This document shows positions 41,217 to 42,384 of a DNA stretch of 42,384 bases, in pieces. Position numbers and translations under genes: made by a program. Location of the stretch: positions 1-42,384 of the forward strand of contig JADLFV010000116.1 in assembly GCA_020849625.1 (NCBI GenBank), in the 5' to 3' direction. This DNA is from Phycisphaeraceae bacterium. GTDB lineage: Bacteria; Planctomycetota; Phycisphaerae; Phycisphaerales; Phycisphaeraceae. The notes under the pieces were generated by a model, which saw only the letters and a program-made list of their open reading frames with translations, did not search any database and had not been told where the DNA came from. The stretch's first letter is position 1. Every line of letters starts with the position of its first letter.

Positions 41217-42032
41217 ATGCCCCTGGGCTTTTCATGGTGCTGGCAGGGTTGCGCCTGGCGGATTGAGCGCTGGCGGATGCAACGGTTTCTCCGCCGCGGT
41301 TTTCGCAACGGGCGGCAGTTGTTAGACAGCTTTCTGAATCGCCAGCCCTGCGAGCGCGCGGTGCTGCCCAGTGGCGCCACCCTGAGACATCCAGCAGGCC
41401 AGATCGGCTTGCCTGAAACGCTGGTCGAAGTCTGGCACCGCCAGGTTTACACCGGCCGCTTTTATCAGCCTGCGCCGGGCGACCTGGTGATCGATGCCGG
41501 CGCCAACGTGGGCCTGTTCAGTATCCACGTCGCTCAGCGCCAGCCACAGGCCCGCGTGATCGCTTTCGAGCCGGCCCGGGAAAACTTCGAGGCCCTGCAC
41601 GACAACCTGCAGGCCCTGCACATCGATTCGGTGCAGCCGGTGCGTGCCTGCCTGTCGGATAAGGATGGCCATGCGTTAATGCATCAGCCCGGCGGCCGCT
41701 CGCTCGATTACCGAGCCCGACGCTGCGAGGCGGACCACAGCGGTGACAAAGTGCCCACGCTCAGTTGGCAGAGTGTGATGCGCCTGGCGCAAAATCAGCC
41801 GATCGCCATGTTCAAGCTCGACATCGAGGGCAGCGAAAGGTCGTTTCTTGCCAACGCCGGCCAGGACGACGTGCAGCGAATCCAGCGCTTCGTGATCGAG
41901 TATCACGACGTGATCGAGCCGGGCTGCCTGGACCAGATTCGCGCCACGCTGGGGGCCACGCACGACCTGTCGATCGAACCCTGTGGCGACGGCGGCTACG
42001 GCATGGTCTATGCCACGCGCAAGGCCGCCTGA
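41217..42032 (+). CDS. FkbM-family SAM-dependent methyltransferase
   Basis: A 271-residue protein with the SAM motif DLVIDAGANVGLFSIHVAQ, the acidic VIAFEPARENFEALHDNL and FKLDIEGSE, all hallmarks of FkbM methyltransferases, which usually methylate sugars or other small molecules by O-methylation. The N-terminal 80 residues are basic and unique. No ribosome site is clear at ATG 41217, so the true start may be slightly downstream. It follows uvrA by 130 bases with only a weak hairpin between. Confidence 0.85.
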   Translation: MPLGFSWCWQGCAWRIERWRMQRFLRRGFRNGRQLLDSFLNRQPCERAVLPSGATLRHPAGQIGLPETLVEVWHRQVYTGRFYQPAPGDLVIDAGANVGLFSIHVAQRQPQARVIAFEPARENFEALHDNLQALHIDSVQPVRACLSDKDGHALMHQPGGRSLDYRARRCEADHSGDKVPTLSWQSVMRLAQNQPIAMFKLDIEGSERSFLANAGQDDVQRIQRFVIEYHDVIEPGCLDQIRATLGATHDLSIEPCGDGGYGMVYATRKAA

Positions 42033-42072
42033 CATTTGCCCGGGCCAAATTCGTTGACTACCATGCCGACCT

Positions 42073-42351
42073 ATGGCAGGTTCTTTCCAATGCACCGTCG
42101 TGACGCCCGAATCGCCCGTGCTCGATGAGCAGGTGACCTATGCCGACCTGCCGGCCCACGACGGGCACATCGGCTTCCTGCCGCACCGCGCCCCGATCCT
42201 GCTGAAGCTGGGTGAAGGCCCCCTGCGGCTGGAGCTGGCTACGAACGGGGGTTCCGGGGGCGGCGGGCAGAAAGTCGTGCGCATCAGCGGCGGCTTTGCC
42301 CGCATGGCCGGTGATCATTTGACCGTGCTGACGGACAAGGCTGAGCTGTGA
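42073..42351 (+). CDS. atpC: Short ATP synthase epsilon-like subunit
   Basis: 92 residues matching only the N-terminal beta-sandwich of F1 epsilon: FQCTVVTPESPVLDEQVTYADLPAHDGHIGFLPHRAPILLKLGEG and VRISGGFARMAGDHLTVLTDKAEL. The usual two C-terminal helices, which restrain ATPase activity, are missing; some bacteria have such short forms. ATNGGSGGGGQ, encoded by a copy of the G-rich motif, sits in the loop between two strands. atpD and other ATP-synthase genes are not upstream; what follows is outside the window. Confidence 0.85.
   Translation: MAGSFQCTVVTPESPVLDEQVTYADLPAHDGHIGFLPHRAPILLKLGEGPLRLELATNGGSGGGGQKVVRISGGFARMAGDHLTVLTDKAEL
42252..42263 (+). repeat. G-rich dispersed motif inside atpC
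   Basis: TTCCGGGGGCGG, in a G-rich context, encodes the Gly-Ser-Gly4 loop of the epsilon subunit. The frame (x-Ser-Gly-Gly) is the same as in argJ, the kinase and the TadE-like gene. Confidence 0.65.
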
Positions 42352-42384
42352 CCACTTCATTTCGTACCGCTCAATAGACCGCGG

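Overview
The window is about 42 kb of GC-rich, densely coded bacterial DNA with housekeeping and accessory genes intermixed. Two secreted proteins with PEP-CTERM tails, a sulfatase next to a BNR/sialidase-fold protein, a GH109-type Gfo/Idh/MocA glycosidase, Tat-type signal peptides and a UvrA with the CPEH zinc-finger variant together suggest a planctomycete, perhaps a Phycisphaerae-like lineage. That assignment is inference; there is no rRNA or tRNA gene to test it. I see no CRISPR array, phage, integrase or transposase gene.

Layout. 1-310: non-coding, rich in inverted repeats. 311-5.2 kb: cysK (-), an alpha/beta hydrolase reading in frame into thiol peroxidase, two related small secreted proteins, an aldo/keto reductase. 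5.3-9.0 kb: Nudix hydrolase, then a minus-strand set (fba, a DinB-like protein, a DUF4405-type membrane protein) divergent from argJ. 9.3-11.9 kb: PEP-CTERM serine protease and guanine deaminase. 12.1-18.8 kb: a plus-strand cluster of two TadE-like proteins, a TadG-like protein and a membrane-anchored degenerate kinase, interrupted by a DUF559 endonuclease gene framed by inverted repeats. 18.8-21.7 kb: sialidase-fold protein and sulfatase. 21.7-25.7 kb (-): a BaiN/HI0933-type flavoprotein and two different ferredoxin reductases behind a small OB-fold-like lipoprotein. 25.7-27.8 kb: holB and a Cof-type HAD phosphatase. 28.0-30.7 kb: an ECF sigma/anti-sigma pair divergent from a two-gene YeeE/YedE sulfur transporter, then hisI. 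30.7-33.9 kb: dprA, hisD and a hicAB module whose hicA carries an in-frame UGA. 33.9-38.0 kb: PH-domain membrane protein, hpt, rpsR, a second PEP-CTERM protein and a GH109-type enzyme. 38.1-42.4 kb: uvrA, an FkbM methyltransferase and a short atpC.

The most striking content is not a gene. Two classes of small repeats occur in intergenic gaps and also inside reading frames, where they keep the frame and fall in loops, linkers or tails. Class 1 is a G-rich motif, ACTTCCGGGGG(G)C, with about a dozen good copies on both strands, two of them as inverted pairs. Class 2 is a set of fold-back elements: short units such as GGCGGAT, CGGGTAT, GACGAAT, GCCAAGA or GGCGGAG are repeated and then repeated again in reverse complement. 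These families differ in sequence but share one architecture. They interrupt uvrA, both tad-like genes, guaD and the BaiN-like gene, and fill several intergenic gaps. One pair frames the DUF559 endonuclease gene with nearly identical ends of about 38 bp, making a compact candidate mobile unit of about 430 bp.

Gene links: cysK and the YeeE/YedE pair both serve sulfur metabolism; sulfatase, sialidase-fold protein and GH109 enzyme suggest use of sulfated or amino-sugar glycans; Tpx, the ferredoxin reductases and the aldo/keto reductase suggest redox management; argJ, hisI and hisD are isolated biosynthetic genes.
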